64,000 bases of DNA from Companilactobacillus farciminis KCTC 3681 = DSM 20184 (GTDB taxonomy: Bacteria > Bacillota > Bacilli > Lactobacillales > Lactobacillaceae). Shown here one piece after another: positions 18,804 through 28,643 of this stretch (position 1 is its first letter; each line of letters opens with the position of its first letter). The stretch lies in the NCBI RefSeq assembly GCF_002706745.1, contig NZ_CP017702.1, forward strand, positions 1,364,001 to 1,428,000, written 5' to 3'. A program made the translations under genes and the position numbers. The notes beneath the pieces were generated by a model. The model ran no database searches. It was not told where the DNA came from and saw only the letters and a program-made list of their open reading frames with translations.

Positions 18804-21196
18804 ACGATGTACATACAATTTTAATTATCGGTCCTACTAGTAGTGATAAAAACGTTGATTTATCGACTGCTCTTTATGATACCGTTGACATCTTGCATCA
18901 ACTTGGTTACAAGCTTTCGATTATCGTTGAGGATCCAACCTCCTTGTTATCATCTGGTGTCTTTTACGATAAGACGATAGTAGAAAAGGTTACTGGTGAC
19001 AATGTTTTAAAATATGTTCAAAAATACCATCCCGATTCAATTTTACCGATTGTTGGAGATAGAAATGCTTTGGGAATCGTATCTAGCTTGAATGGTAAGA
19101 TTGGTGAAACAAAGATTTTAGGACCTAGCTTTGCGGCTTCTTTAGCTACATTTAAGCGGGAACTATTTATCAAAAAATTAGTGCACGCTAATTTGCCAGT
19201 TATTAAATTTATTTCTTCAGACGACGAAAAAGAAATTTATAGTTTTATCCGTTCAATTGGTTTTCCTATCATTGCTAGACGTCGATACTCAAATCGTCAT
19301 TCGAGTGGTTGGACGAATATCAATAACTTGTTTGAATTAGATAACTTTATGGCAATGGAAGATATCGCTGATACGAAAATTGAAATTGAACGCAGTATTC
19401 GTGGCTTCAGTGAATATTCATTTACGATTTTACGGGATCGCTACGATAATTCTTCATTAGTGGGAACGATTGAAGATATCGAACCAATTGGTATTCATCA
19501 TTTGGACTCAAATTTGATTTCCCCAGCGATTTCTCTCAATGATTCTAAATTGCAACGTTTGAGAAATTTCTCTATCAAATTAGCACGAACATTCAATATC
19601 GTTGGTATTTGTACCGTCCACTTTGCTTACAATCACGCAACGAATGAATCTTATATTACCGAATTTATTCCTAGATTGAGCGAAGAGACTAAGTTTTTGG
19701 AATATGCTACAAGTTATCCCGTCGCTACAGCTGTGGCACAATTGTGTCTAGGATATCATCTGGATAAATTGCAACTAGATGCTGGAAATTACTTTAACGG
19801 TGCAACGGAACCTTTCGTGGATCACATAACGTCTCGCTTCCCACAGTGGACGACTAATGATCAAAGATACTTGGGTCCAAGTAAGACTTCAAACTCTAGT
19901 ATTGTCGTCAATGGCTTTAGCTTAGAGGAGGTTTTGAATAAAGGTGCTCTAAACGACAAGCTAAATAACAATTTCAATCGCTATAATGAATTACGCAAAT
20001 TAGACGATGATGAACTATTTGAAAAAATCATTCACCCTACTAATTGGATGCTTGATGTTTTGTCAGAAGCTTTGAGAAGAAAATTTGAAAAGCCGGTTCT
20101 ATCAGAAATTACTGGCATTAATATGCCTTATTTAACAGCGTTGCAAAATATCATTGACAACAGCTTGATTATTCGTGAAGGCGAGATTGACGGTAACAAT
20201 GTAGAGCACATGGTCAATATGGGTGTTAAAGGTGTTGGTCATTCGAAATTGTTGCTCGACAGTCCAGATATCGTAACGAAAACTGTCGTTAAGAATAAAC
20301 AGGCAGTATCGGTAGCTAACAATGATTTTATTAATCACAATTATTTTGTAACGAGTGGTATCAGCAATGAACTGCAATTGAGCGACCGAATGAAGATAGT
20401 CGTTAGAACGCCAATTATCACTTCTAAAACTGATATTATGATTCGTCAGTTCGTTTTGTTTCAACTAGCAAAATCAATTGATCAAAACGGATTAGAACCG
20501 ATTATTATTGGTCGTGAGCCTTGGAATGCACCGTTGTCGATGCGTCGAAAAGTAGTCGAGATTGACGATCCACATATGGAGATGAAAAATCTTGGCTTGA
20601 TAGCAAATGACAGTGTATTAAATATCATTGATCTTTCTAAGAATTTGATTGAGACTGATGACAAACGAGTTTTCCAATTTAGCGCTCAAGAGTTAAAGAA
20701 TCTAAAATTGAGTGGTAATACTTCAGTCAGAGTAATGGTAGTAAGCGATGGAGAGAACTTTTTGGCTCCATCAGTAATCTATCAAGCTAAACGTGATGGA
20801 CATTTGTATGAGATCAGTTCGGTAAATCAATTTATGACAGTTGAAGATCGTGCTAGTATTTCTCGTCTCATTAGACAAGAACTGGAAAACGATGAAAAGG
20901 TCGATATTTATAATTTTGAATTAGTGAAGAACAACGACCATTGGTTGATGACTAAGAAATATCGTGGTATGACCAATGATATCATCCGCCATGAGTTAGC
21001 AAGTTCCGTGCACGTGATTGATACTTTGGTAAAATTATTGCTTGGAAATAAGATAGGCGATGATTTGACCTTAGAGAAGATCTTCGATAATTTCGACAAT
21101 CGATATTTATTGACGATTGATTCAAAACGTTACCAATTACTTGATGAAGAAGAAACTAAGACTGAACTATCCAAATTAAGAAAAAATGAAAAATAA
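18794..21196 (+). CDS. Truncated, divergent CarB-like protein (pseudo-CPSase large subunit)
   Basis: At 800 residues this is far shorter than CarB (about 1,050-1,070). Residues 1-330 follow CarB: a pre-ATP-grasp domain (GDRNALGIVSSL), then ILRDRYDNSSLVGTIEDIEP, GIHHLDSNLISPAISL and YPVATAVAQLCLGYHLD. The oligomerisation domain is recognisable at ~420-500 (LSEALRRKF; MGVKGVGHS). The glycine-rich ATP loop (GGTGGG in CarB) reads RHSSGW (169-173 region), and the metal-binding E-x-N-P-R reads EFIPR (Asn to Ile292). The second ATP-grasp half is not recognisable. There are no frameshifts, so it is maintained, but probably not a carbamoyl phosphate synthetase. Confidence 0.82.
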   Translation: MELDDVHTILIIGPTSSDKNVDLSTALYDTVDILHQLGYKLSIIVEDPTSLLSSGVFYDKTIVEKVTGDNVLKYVQKYHPDSILPIVGDRNALGIVSSLNGKIGETKILGPSFAASLATFKRELFIKKLVHANLPVIKFISSDDEKEIYSFIRSIGFPIIARRRYSNRHSSGWTNINNLFELDNFMAMEDIADTKIEIERSIRGFSEYSFTILRDRYDNSSLVGTIEDIEPIGIHHLDSNLISPAISLNDSKLQRLRNFSIKLARTFNIVGICTVHFAYNHATNESYITEFIPRLSEETKFLEYATSYPVATAVAQLCLGYHLDKLQLDAGNYFNGATEPFVDHITSRFPQWTTNDQRYLGPSKTSNSSIVVNGFSLEEVLNKGALNDKLNNNFNRYNELRKLDDDELFEKIIHPTNWMLDVLSEALRRKFEKPVLSEITGINMPYLTALQNIIDNSLIIREGEIDGNNVEHMVNMGVKGVGHSKLLLDSPDIVTKTVVKNKQAVSVANNDFINHNYFVTSGISNELQLSDRMKIVVRTPIITSKTDIMIRQFVLFQLAKSIDQNGLEPIIIGREPWNAPLSMRRKVVEIDDPHMEMKNLGLIANDSVLNIIDLSKNLIETDDKRVFQFSAQELKNLKLSGNTSVRVMVVSDGENFLAPSVIYQAKRDGHLYEISSVNQFMTVEDRASISRLIRQELENDEKVDIYNFELVKNNDHWLMTKKYRGMTNDIIRHELASSVHVIDTLVKLLLGNKIGDDLTLEKIFDNFDNRYLLTIDSKRYQLLDEEETKTELSKLRKNEK

Positions 21197-21243
21197 AAAG
21201 ACAATGATTTCATTTAAAATAGATGAAATCATTGTCTTTTTTA
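21195..21243. terminator. Bidirectional terminator between carB-like gene and rqcH
   Basis: A near-perfect 18-bp hairpin (AAAAGACAATGATTTCAT pairing with 21223-21240) has A-run and T-run flanks, serving both convergent genes. Confidence 0.9.
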
Positions 21244-22902
21244 GTTTTCTTTTAGTGATTCAACTAACTTGCGGTCAGGATCGACTAAAATTGTTTTTTG
21301 ACCTTCAAAAATTACAAAGCCGGGTTTAGCACCGTTAGGCTTTCTAATATGCTTGATCTGAACGTAATCTACTGGAACTTTGCTAGAATCACGTGCCTTT
21401 GAATAGTAGGCAGCAATCGTTGCCGCTTGAGTAATAGAATCCTCGTCAGGAGTGCTAGTCTTTAAGATAACGTGAGAGCCAGGGATGTTCTTAACGTGGA
21501 ACCAGTAATGATTCTTTTGAGCTAGTTTCATCGTCAATTGGTCGTTTTCCAAGTTATTCTTACCAACAGTAATTTCAATGCCATTAGTAGTCTGGAAGTT
21601 TTCACCAATCTTTTTCTTACGCTTCTTACGAGCATTCTTACGTTTCTTCTTGATATAGCCTGAAGAAATCAACTCTTCAACGATACCGTCAACGTCTTCA
21701 ATATCAACATACTCTAAGGAAGCCAATACAGATTCTAAGTAATTTACTTCATTAGTAGTAATTTCTAGTTGTTCGTTGATGTGAGGGATAGAATTTTGCA
21801 ACTTACGATACTTTTTATAATAGCTTTGAGCATTCATAGAAGGGGAGTACTCTGGATTAAGCTTGATTGTGACCTCTTCATTATTGTAATAATTGGTCAA
21901 AGTTATCGAACTGCTACCGTGCTTGATTTGTGACATATAAGTCGTTAATAATTCGCCGTAAAGGTTGTATTTACTCATAACGTCAGTTTTTTTCAACTGC
22001 TGATTGAGTTTTTTGATCTTAGATTTATCTTTTTTCAAGATAATATCTAAACGATGGGTAATACTCTTAGTCTGCTGTTCGATTCGATCTAATCTAGCTT
22101 TGTCCAAATAGAAATTATCCAGTAATTCGCCCAAACTAGGATAAGCCGTAACTTCAGTAGTAGTGCTGTTGAAACTAATTGGGAAGAAACCTAATTTATT
22201 CTTATCGTTAGATTTTGCTGCATTGGGATGAATTTGATTTTGATAAAGTTCGGTGAAATCTGCTAAGTTGTGACCAGCTTCGATGAAGTCAGCTAATTCT
22301 TTTGAAGTATCCAAACCGATTCCCTCGAATTTAGCACGTAAATCACTAGCTGACAATCCTTTACCCGTCTCACTAGTCTCAAAGGGATTGATTTTGTTTT
22401 GAGCAGGTGGCAACTTGTAATCGTCTCCCGGTAATAATCCTCGATAACTGTTGTTTTCTGGTGAAACACGTTTGATCAAGTCAACAATTTTACCAGTTTC
22501 TTTACTTACCAAGAAAATATTACTGTGACGAGCCATGATTTCAGTGATCAATGTGTATTCGTGAATATCACCAAGTTCATTTTTAGCTGATAAATCGATC
22601 ATGACCACTCGGTCGTTATTTAATTGGCGAAAATCTTGGACGATTGCACTCGTAATATACTTACGTAAAGACATGACAAAAGTCGAAGGTTTAGCCGGAT
22701 TAGCAAAAGGTTGATCAGTAATTTGTACGCGAGCATAATTGGGATGCGCCGATAACAAAAGTTGACGATTTTTCCGATTGCTACGTACTGTTAGAATCAA
22801 TTCGTTAGCGAATGGCTGTTGGATTTTACTGATACGACCACCGCTGAGATTCTGATTTAATTCGTTTACCATCGCGTGGGTAAACATTCCGTCAAAAGAC
22901 AT
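21241..22902 (-). CDS. rqcH: NFACT protein RqcH (fibronectin-binding protein A family)
   Basis: This 553-residue protein starts MSFDGMFTHAMVNELNQNL. It has an NFACT-N domain, a central HhH and coiled-coil segment (about 270-420), a basic linker (KKKRKNARKKRKKKI) and a C-terminal NFACT-R domain with KNHYWFHVKNIPGSHVI. RqcH binds stalled 50S peptidyl-tRNA complexes and adds C-terminal alanine tails. Older annotation as fibronectin-binding protein reflects surface detection in streptococci. Full length for the family. Confidence 0.93.
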   Translation of the reverse strand: MSFDGMFTHAMVNELNQNLSGGRISKIQQPFANELILTVRSNRKNRQLLLSAHPNYARVQITDQPFANPAKPSTFVMSLRKYITSAIVQDFRQLNNDRVVMIDLSAKNELGDIHEYTLITEIMARHSNIFLVSKETGKIVDLIKRVSPENNSYRGLLPGDDYKLPPAQNKINPFETSETGKGLSASDLRAKFEGIGLDTSKELADFIEAGHNLADFTELYQNQIHPNAAKSNDKNKLGFFPISFNSTTTEVTAYPSLGELLDNFYLDKARLDRIEQQTKSITHRLDIILKKDKSKIKKLNQQLKKTDVMSKYNLYGELLTTYMSQIKHGSSSITLTNYYNNEEVTIKLNPEYSPSMNAQSYYKKYRKLQNSIPHINEQLEITTNEVNYLESVLASLEYVDIEDVDGIVEELISSGYIKKKRKNARKKRKKKIGENFQTTNGIEITVGKNNLENDQLTMKLAQKNHYWFHVKNIPGSHVILKTSTPDEDSITQAATIAAYYSKARDSSKVPVDYVQIKHIRKPNGAKPGFVIFEGQKTILVDPDRKLVESLKEN

Positions 22903-23040
22903 ATATATAATTTCCTTTCTAAAAATACCTGAGAATTTCTGAAACTTTTATGTTGTAACAAATATAAAAGTGAATGAGTATGATATAATCTAATGGTTAT
23001 ACAATCATTATACGTAACCAAACAAGGAATTGATAAATTT

Positions 23041-23907
23041 ATGAAAATAGCCATTGTAACTGATAGCACATCTTATTTGCCACAAGAAATAGTCGATAAA
23101 TATCATATAACAGTTGTACCGATTGAGGTAGTATTTAATACTAAAACTTATCGAGAAGACATCGATATTACTACATCTGAGTTTTATGATTTATTACAAG
23201 AATCACCAGAACTACCTTCAACGGCTCAACCTTCTCTTGGTGAAATGATGAACGTATACGATAAATTGGCTAAAGAAGGCTATGATAACGTAATTTCGAT
23301 TCATTTAGCAAGCACAATTTCTGGATTTGTTAATAATCTAAAGAGTGCTGCTCAAACTATCGACGACATTAACGTCGTGGTTTATGATTCACATATCACC
23401 GTTCGCTTAATGGGTTATTTAGCTCAAGAGGCTGCCAAAATGGCTCAAGAAGACAAACCACTAGATGAAATCATCGCTCGCTTAGACTCATTGAGAGCAT
23501 CGATTGGTGAATCATTCGTCGTGGATGATCTAAAGAACTTAGTTAAAGGTGGCAGACTTTCCAATGCTTCTGCAGTAATTGGTACTGTCTTAAATATTAA
23601 ACCTTTATTGGAATTTGACAACCAAACTCATGCAATCGTGGCTTATGATAAGGTTCGATCCATGAAAAAAGCTAAATTAAAGGCTGAAGAAAAACTGGCT
23701 AATGCGATGCAAGATGCTGATTATCCATTGAGATTATTAGTTATCGATGCTGATGATAAAGAAGCCGGTGACCGTTGGGCAGAAGAGTTAAAAGAAAAGT
23801 ATCCAGACAACACTTTGGAACGTTCATACTTTGGACCAGTTATTGGAGCTCATCTCGGTAAGGGAGCGCTTGCAATTGCTTGGATCAGGGATTTTGATAA
23901 ATCATAA
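23041..23907 (+). CDS. DegV-family fatty-acid-binding protein
   Basis: This 288-residue protein begins MKIAIVTDSTSYLPQEIV, the typical DegV start, and contains STAQPSLGEM, SIHLASTISG and VDDLKNLVKGGRLSNASAVIG, which line the acyl-binding pocket. DegV/FakB proteins present fatty acids to the kinase FakA, which is not in the window. ATG 23041 is preceded by AAGGAAT. An upstream in-frame start (22993) would begin within the promoter region, where TATAAT lies at 22984-22989. Confidence 0.88.
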   Translation: MKIAIVTDSTSYLPQEIVDKYHITVVPIEVVFNTKTYREDIDITTSEFYDLLQESPELPSTAQPSLGEMMNVYDKLAKEGYDNVISIHLASTISGFVNNLKSAAQTIDDINVVVYDSHITVRLMGYLAQEAAKMAQEDKPLDEIIARLDSLRASIGESFVVDDLKNLVKGGRLSNASAVIGTVLNIKPLLEFDNQTHAIVAYDKVRSMKKAKLKAEEKLANAMQDADYPLRLLVIDADDKEAGDRWAEELKEKYPDNTLERSYFGPVIGAHLGKGALAIAWIRDFDKS

Positions 23908-23910
23908 TTT

Positions 23911-23930
23911 AAAGCCGAAAGGCTTTTTTA
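23911..23930 (+). terminator. Terminator of degV gene
   Basis: AAAGCC, a GAAA tetraloop, GGCTTT and a T-run immediately after the stop codon. Confidence 0.85.
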
Positions 23931-24037
23931 TTTTACCGTAATAATATAAAATATTTATTATAAGTAATGCTTTATTAATAACCTGATTGAGTTAAAATGA
24001 ATGTATTCAGTATTATCACAGTGAAAAGGGGAGTATC

Positions 24038-25291
24038 ATGTTTTCGAAAACTAAGAAAACGGCTATTCTACTAGCCGCCAGCGCACTTCTTGCAACAAGT
24101 CTAGGAGGAAATCTCGCCTATGCAGATACGACTGCTACGACAGATCCTACAGTATCAAACACTACTGCAAACAACGATAATTCTAGTGTAGCAACTGCCA
24201 CAAATGACAATAATCAAGAAAACGTTGTTAAAAACAGTACTACTAATGATAATCAAGCAACTTCAAGTACGGACAATTCTGAAACTACCGGTACTGCCAC
24301 TACTCAAGCTAGTTATCAAAAAATCGATACGGCCGCTGTTCGTGTAGCTATGTTGGCTGAATTGAATCGTCTACGTGCCCAAAACAATTTACAACCACTA
24401 ACTTCAGTAAATACCTTGAATGCCTATGCTCAAAGCAGAACTGATAGTTTTCTTGGTTCTGGTGGTGTCGACAATCATGCCGGTTGGAATTCAGCTAACA
24501 TGTATCCATACAATTTAACAGCTGAAGAAAATATTGCCCAAATGCCATATTCAATGCTTGGTACAACAGATCCAACTGTTATTGCCCAAAAGATTACTAA
24601 CGAATTTTATAGCGAAATGTATGATCCTGAACCAAATTATGGTCACAGAAAAAACATGTTAAATCCTTATGTGAACTTTGTTGGTATCGGAGTAAGTATC
24701 GCTGACAACGGTATGGTTTACTTCTCACAAGAAATGGGAAATAATCAAGAAACTTATAGTAAGTACGATGCTAGTGACGTTTACGCCTACTACCTAACTA
24801 ACGACAATGATTACGCTAATGTTTCCCAATATGACATTGCGGATGCTAAAAAGACTGATGCTGATTATCAAAATAGAGATAATTACAAGACAGCTGATCT
24901 TCGTGGTGGTGTGACAACTAAGAATCAAGTAACTCATTTATATGATCGTTACGGAGCACAGAGAACTGATTTGGCTTTGGCACCAAATAGTGAATGGATT
25001 TCCGATATGATTGCTATCATTGATGGTAATTTCTATTATCACGTATGTACTAACGGTTTTGTAGCCGCTAACGATGCTTTGCCTTGGGCAACATTCTTAG
25101 CTGGCTCAACTGTTAGAACAACAGCTAATGCTAAAATTTATGATAATGCTGGTAACTACACTGGTAACACCGTAAACAATGGTACAGAATGGATTGTTGA
25201 CCGTCGTGCTGTTAATCCGTTGACTAATGTTAAGATGTATCGTATTGGTACTAACGCTTGGATTCAACAAAATCAATTACAACAATTGTAA
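24038..25291 (+). CDS. Secreted CAP (SCP/PR-1) domain protein with C-terminal SLAP domain
   Basis: This 417-residue protein has a signal peptide (about 1-30: basic KTKK, hydrophobic core, cleavage near AYADT). A Thr/Asn/Ser-rich linker follows (30-95), then a CAP domain (about 100-235) with ENIAQM and YGHRKNMLNPYVNFVGIGVS. The C-terminal region (about 350-417) has TTANAKIYDNAGNYTG and AWIQQNQLQ, characteristic of the lactobacillar SlpA-type SLAP wall-binding domain. There is no LPXTG motif, so wall attachment is probably non-covalent. GGGGAG precedes the ATG. Confidence 0.85.
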   Translation: MFSKTKKTAILLAASALLATSLGGNLAYADTTATTDPTVSNTTANNDNSSVATATNDNNQENVVKNSTTNDNQATSSTDNSETTGTATTQASYQKIDTAAVRVAMLAELNRLRAQNNLQPLTSVNTLNAYAQSRTDSFLGSGGVDNHAGWNSANMYPYNLTAEENIAQMPYSMLGTTDPTVIAQKITNEFYSEMYDPEPNYGHRKNMLNPYVNFVGIGVSIADNGMVYFSQEMGNNQETYSKYDASDVYAYYLTNDNDYANVSQYDIADAKKTDADYQNRDNYKTADLRGGVTTKNQVTHLYDRYGAQRTDLALAPNSEWISDMIAIIDGNFYYHVCTNGFVAANDALPWATFLAGSTVRTTANAKIYDNAGNYTGNTVNNGTEWIVDRRAVNPLTNVKMYRIGTNAWIQQNQLQQL

Positions 25292-25297
25292 AAGTAT

Positions 25298-25329
25298 AAG
25301 GAGACCTCAGTTGGTTTCCTTATTTTTTT
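25298..25329 (+). terminator. Terminator after CAP/SLAP gene
   Basis: AAGGAGACC pairs with GGTTTCCTT (one mismatch) and is followed by a T-run. Confidence 0.75.
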
Positions 25330-25378
25330 GACTAATTATTTATAATTATCTTTAGAAAGTCCAGTTTCCGATTAAAAA

Positions 25379-25407
25379 TTGTCTTAATTGAAATGTGATT
25401 GTATAAT
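25379..25407 (+). promoter_or_regulatory. Promoter of uvrA2
   Basis: TTGTCT (25379-25384), a 17-nt spacer and TATAAT (25402-25407), about 70 bp before the start codon. Confidence 0.6.
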
Positions 25408-25474
25408 TTACACTGTCATATAGAAATATAATTAGTTGTTAAATCATTATTCATAAAAAGGAAGTATTGATTGT

Positions 25475-27982
25475 ATGGATAAAAAAATTGAGGTTCGAGG
25501 AGGAAAGGTCAACAATTTGAAAAATATCAATGTTGACATCCCTTTGAATAAATTTGTAGCTATTTCTGGACCATCTGGATCGGGGAAAAGCTCGTTAGCC
25601 ATGGGTATCTTGTATGCTGAGGGTTCGAGAAGATACTTGGAAGCTTTATCGACCTATACGAGAAGACGAATCAGTCAAAGCAAGCGTTCAGACGTTCAAG
25701 AAGTTAAGCACATTCCATCTGCCATTGCTCTACGTCAACGTCCAGGAGTTCCTTCCGAAAGATCGACCGTTGGTTCGATGAGTGAGATTTTTAATGTCGT
25801 CAGATTGATTTTTTCACGTTTAGGATCAACGATTTGTCCAAATGGTCATCGAATAGAACCAAGTCTTAAAATAGCTCAAGCAATGGATTTGCCAGGAGAC
25901 CGTATGGGAGTAATCACTTGTCCCGTCTGTGGTGTCGAATTCATGGCTAAGGCAGCTGAAGATTTTGCCTTTAACTCTGGTGGTGCCTGTGTTCAATGTC
26001 ACGGTACTGGTAAAATTCGTGAATTGGATGAAAGAAAGTTGATTGGTGATGAGTCGTTAAGCCTTGATCAAGGAGTGGTTGCTTCTTGGCATCTTCCCGG
26101 CAGAAATTTCATGCCAACAGTTGCAGCAACTTTAGGTGTAAGAACCGATGTTCCATATAAGGATTTGACCGATAAAGAAAAAAATATCGTTTTACATGGT
26201 GAAAAGAAACAATATTCAGTTGATTTTAGAACTTCTACCGGTCGTGTTTTTCACACTGATAAAACACTATATGAAAATGCTTATGAAGCAGTTTACGACT
26301 CCTTAAAGACAGTTAAAAGTGAACGTTCTATTAACAAAATTAACCAATTCTTTCATTTTTCGACTTGTCCAACTTGTCACGGAACACGTCTGAATCCCGA
26401 ATTGTTGACACAAATCGTGGGTAAGAAGAATATTGCGGAAGTTTCTGATTTGACTCTTGGTAATCTCAATGAATGGGAAACACAGACAAAATCAGAACTA
26501 CCTCAAGAATTACAAGCTATGGCTAGAGTACTTTTTAAAAACTTGCATGACACCTTACAGCCACTGCTCGATTTGGGATTAGATTATTTAACCTTATCGA
26601 GAAATGGTAATACTTTGTCGACGGGTGAATTACAACGAATTCAATTAGCAAAGACATTGAGAACAGAAACGACCGGAGTACTTTACGTCTTGGATGAACC
26701 TTCGATTGGACTGCATCCTGATAACGTTAAAGGTCTGATCAATATTTTTCATAAATTGATTGATCAAGGAAATTCTTTAGTAGTCGTTGATCATGAAGTC
26801 GATATCATCAGTGCTGCTGACTGGGTGATTGAAATTGGTCCTGGTTCTGGGGATGCAGGTGGAAACGTTATCGCTCAAGGTACTCCTCAAGAGTTAATTC
26901 ATGATGAGAATTCATTAATTGGTCCATTTATCTCTGGAAAAGCTGATATCATGCATGAAAAAGTTTCTTCAAAGAAAAATGCGACAGATTTATCAACTAA
27001 TTTTGAAGTTAAAGACTATTTCAATTTGCACGATATCTCAGCTTCAATACCGGGAAATAAAATAACCGCTATTACTGGGTTTTCTGGAGCTGGAAAGACT
27101 AGTTTGATTTTAGATAGTTTAGTACCGGCTATCGAAGACAAGAAAAATAAGCAAGCATTACCCAAACAAGTTGTCAAACTAGATACCAAATTAACTAATG
27201 TCGTCAGTATCGATGCCAAACCCGTTGGTAAAAATACTAGATCAAGTTTAGCGACTTATACGACAATCATGGATAATTTGAGACGAATGTTTGCTGATTT
27301 ACCTGAATCTAAAGCCAGAAAATATACTATTTCAAATTTTTCCTACAATAATAAACAAGGTGCTTGTGAACACTGTGGTGGTATTGGAAAAATTTCACTA
27401 GATATTCAATATCTTCCCGATATGGTAGAAGTTTGCCCATATTGTCATGGCAATCGTTTTAAAGATGAGATTCAACAAATTCACTGGCACGGTTACTCTA
27501 TTGTCGATTTACTCAATTTATCAGTTAAAGATGCATTAAAGGTTTTTGAATCCGTTCCAAAAATTGAGAAACAATTAAAGTTATTGGACGAAATCGGACT
27601 AAATTACTTGCATCTCGGCGAAAGCACTCCAGAATTATCAGGTGGGGAAGCTCAACGTTTGAAATTAGTTAATCATTTGACTGGCAAGCAGGATAAAACG
27701 ATGTTTGTCTTTGATGAACCATCAGTTGGTTTACATCCTATCGATGTCCAAACGTTACTCGGTGTCATGAATAAATTAAAATCTCAAGGTGCAACGATCA
27801 TTATCATTACTCACGATTTAGATTTGATGACTAATGCCGATTACTTAATTGATCTAGGTCCAAAGGGTGGTGCTGCTGGTGGTAAATTAATGGCCGCTGG
27901 TAAGCCAAGTGAGCTAGTCAAAAATGCATCAAGTTTAACAATTGATTATTTAAAAGAACATTTTCAAAAGTTTAATTTATAG
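25475..27982 (+). CDS. UvrA2-type ABC excinuclease subunit (short UvrA paralogue)
   Basis: This 835-residue twin ABC ATPase has Walker A GPSGSGKSS and GFSGAGKTS, signatures LSTGELQRIQLAK and LSGGEAQRLKLV, and zinc-binding CxxC pairs (CPVCG...CVQCHG; CEHCGG...CPYCHG). It is about 100 residues shorter than UvrA1. The block between the first Walker A and the first zinc module is reduced where UvrA1 has its UvrB-binding domain, which is the UvrA2 pattern. UvrA2 proteins are tied to DNA-damage tolerance or drug self-resistance; the precise role here is not shown. Confidence 0.85.
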   Translation: MDKKIEVRGGKVNNLKNINVDIPLNKFVAISGPSGSGKSSLAMGILYAEGSRRYLEALSTYTRRRISQSKRSDVQEVKHIPSAIALRQRPGVPSERSTVGSMSEIFNVVRLIFSRLGSTICPNGHRIEPSLKIAQAMDLPGDRMGVITCPVCGVEFMAKAAEDFAFNSGGACVQCHGTGKIRELDERKLIGDESLSLDQGVVASWHLPGRNFMPTVAATLGVRTDVPYKDLTDKEKNIVLHGEKKQYSVDFRTSTGRVFHTDKTLYENAYEAVYDSLKTVKSERSINKINQFFHFSTCPTCHGTRLNPELLTQIVGKKNIAEVSDLTLGNLNEWETQTKSELPQELQAMARVLFKNLHDTLQPLLDLGLDYLTLSRNGNTLSTGELQRIQLAKTLRTETTGVLYVLDEPSIGLHPDNVKGLINIFHKLIDQGNSLVVVDHEVDIISAADWVIEIGPGSGDAGGNVIAQGTPQELIHDENSLIGPFISGKADIMHEKVSSKKNATDLSTNFEVKDYFNLHDISASIPGNKITAITGFSGAGKTSLILDSLVPAIEDKKNKQALPKQVVKLDTKLTNVVSIDAKPVGKNTRSSLATYTTIMDNLRRMFADLPESKARKYTISNFSYNNKQGACEHCGGIGKISLDIQYLPDMVEVCPYCHGNRFKDEIQQIHWHGYSIVDLLNLSVKDALKVFESVPKIEKQLKLLDEIGLNYLHLGESTPELSGGEAQRLKLVNHLTGKQDKTMFVFDEPSVGLHPIDVQTLLGVMNKLKSQGATIIIITHDLDLMTNADYLIDLGPKGGAAGGKLMAAGKPSELVKNASSLTIDYLKEHFQKFNL

Positions 27983-27992
27983 TATTTTAAAT

Positions 27993-28035
27993 AAAAAGAC
28001 AGACCTAACAAGATTAATGTTGGGTCTGTCTTTTT
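27993..28035. terminator. Bidirectional terminator between uvrA2 and recombinase gene
   Basis: AAAAAGACAGACCTAACA pairs with its near-complement at 28018-28035, with poly-A and poly-T flanks, between convergent genes. Confidence 0.9.
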
Positions 28036-28041
28036 GCTTAA

Positions 28042-28629
28042 TTATCCAAAGTCAACTTGATCAAGCATTTGTTCACGTGATTCTTGGTCTAATCCTAAAT
28101 AAGCTAAAGTCATTTGCTGACTAGAATGATTTAACAAACGCATGACTAAAGCAATATTGTAATTGGATTGAATGTAGACACGATAAGCGCCAGTTTTTCT
28201 CATCGTATGCGTGCCTAAATAATTAATTCCTAATAAATCTCCAGTCTTTGCCATGATTTTATAAAATTGCTTTTCCGAAACGTGTCGATTAGGTCTTTGC
28301 ATCGAAGGGAAGAGCCATTCTGAATTAATGTGATTTTCCAAAAGCCATTTTTGATAAATTAGTAAATCACGTTTAATTGGTCGCAAATACAAAGTATTCG
28401 GTTTACCAGTTTTTTTGTCATGGATATAGGCGTTCTTTCGTAACTCATCATACTCGTCAAAAACATCACTGTACTTCAAAGACATGACATCAGAAACTCG
28501 AAGTAGAGTTGCCTTGCCAGTCTGAAAAATTGTGTAGTTACGACGACCATATTTAAAATTCCTTAGTAACGTATTTTTAACTTCATTCAAGATATTTGTA
28601 TCTTTTATAGGTAAAACTAGCTGTTTCAT
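28042..28629 (-). CDS. Small tyrosine recombinase (catalytic domain only)
   Basis: At 195 residues it has no SAM-like core-binding domain, but all catalytic residues of a tyrosine recombinase: Arg44 (TLLRVSD), Lys of KTGK, His141 and Arg144 (HTMRK), His168 (LLNHSS) and Tyr177 (AYLG). Such compact recombinases resemble FimB/E-type switches or ICE-derived integrases. GGAGGAG precedes the ATG. It is preceded by a cluster of GGGG-headed half-sites (28644-28751), candidate binding sites. No other mobile-element genes are nearby. Confidence 0.8.
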   Translation of the reverse strand: MKQLVLPIKDTNILNEVKNTLLRNFKYGRRNYTIFQTGKATLLRVSDVMSLKYSDVFDEYDELRKNAYIHDKKTGKPNTLYLRPIKRDLLIYQKWLLENHINSEWLFPSMQRPNRHVSEKQFYKIMAKTGDLLGINYLGTHTMRKTGAYRVYIQSNYNIALVMRLLNHSSQQMTLAYLGLDQESREQMLDQVDFG

Positions 28630-28643
28630 AGCTCCTCCATCAT

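Noticed and set aside
17715..21196. Functional carAB annotation
   Set aside because: Key catalytic residues are missing in both subunits and the large subunit is ~260 residues short.
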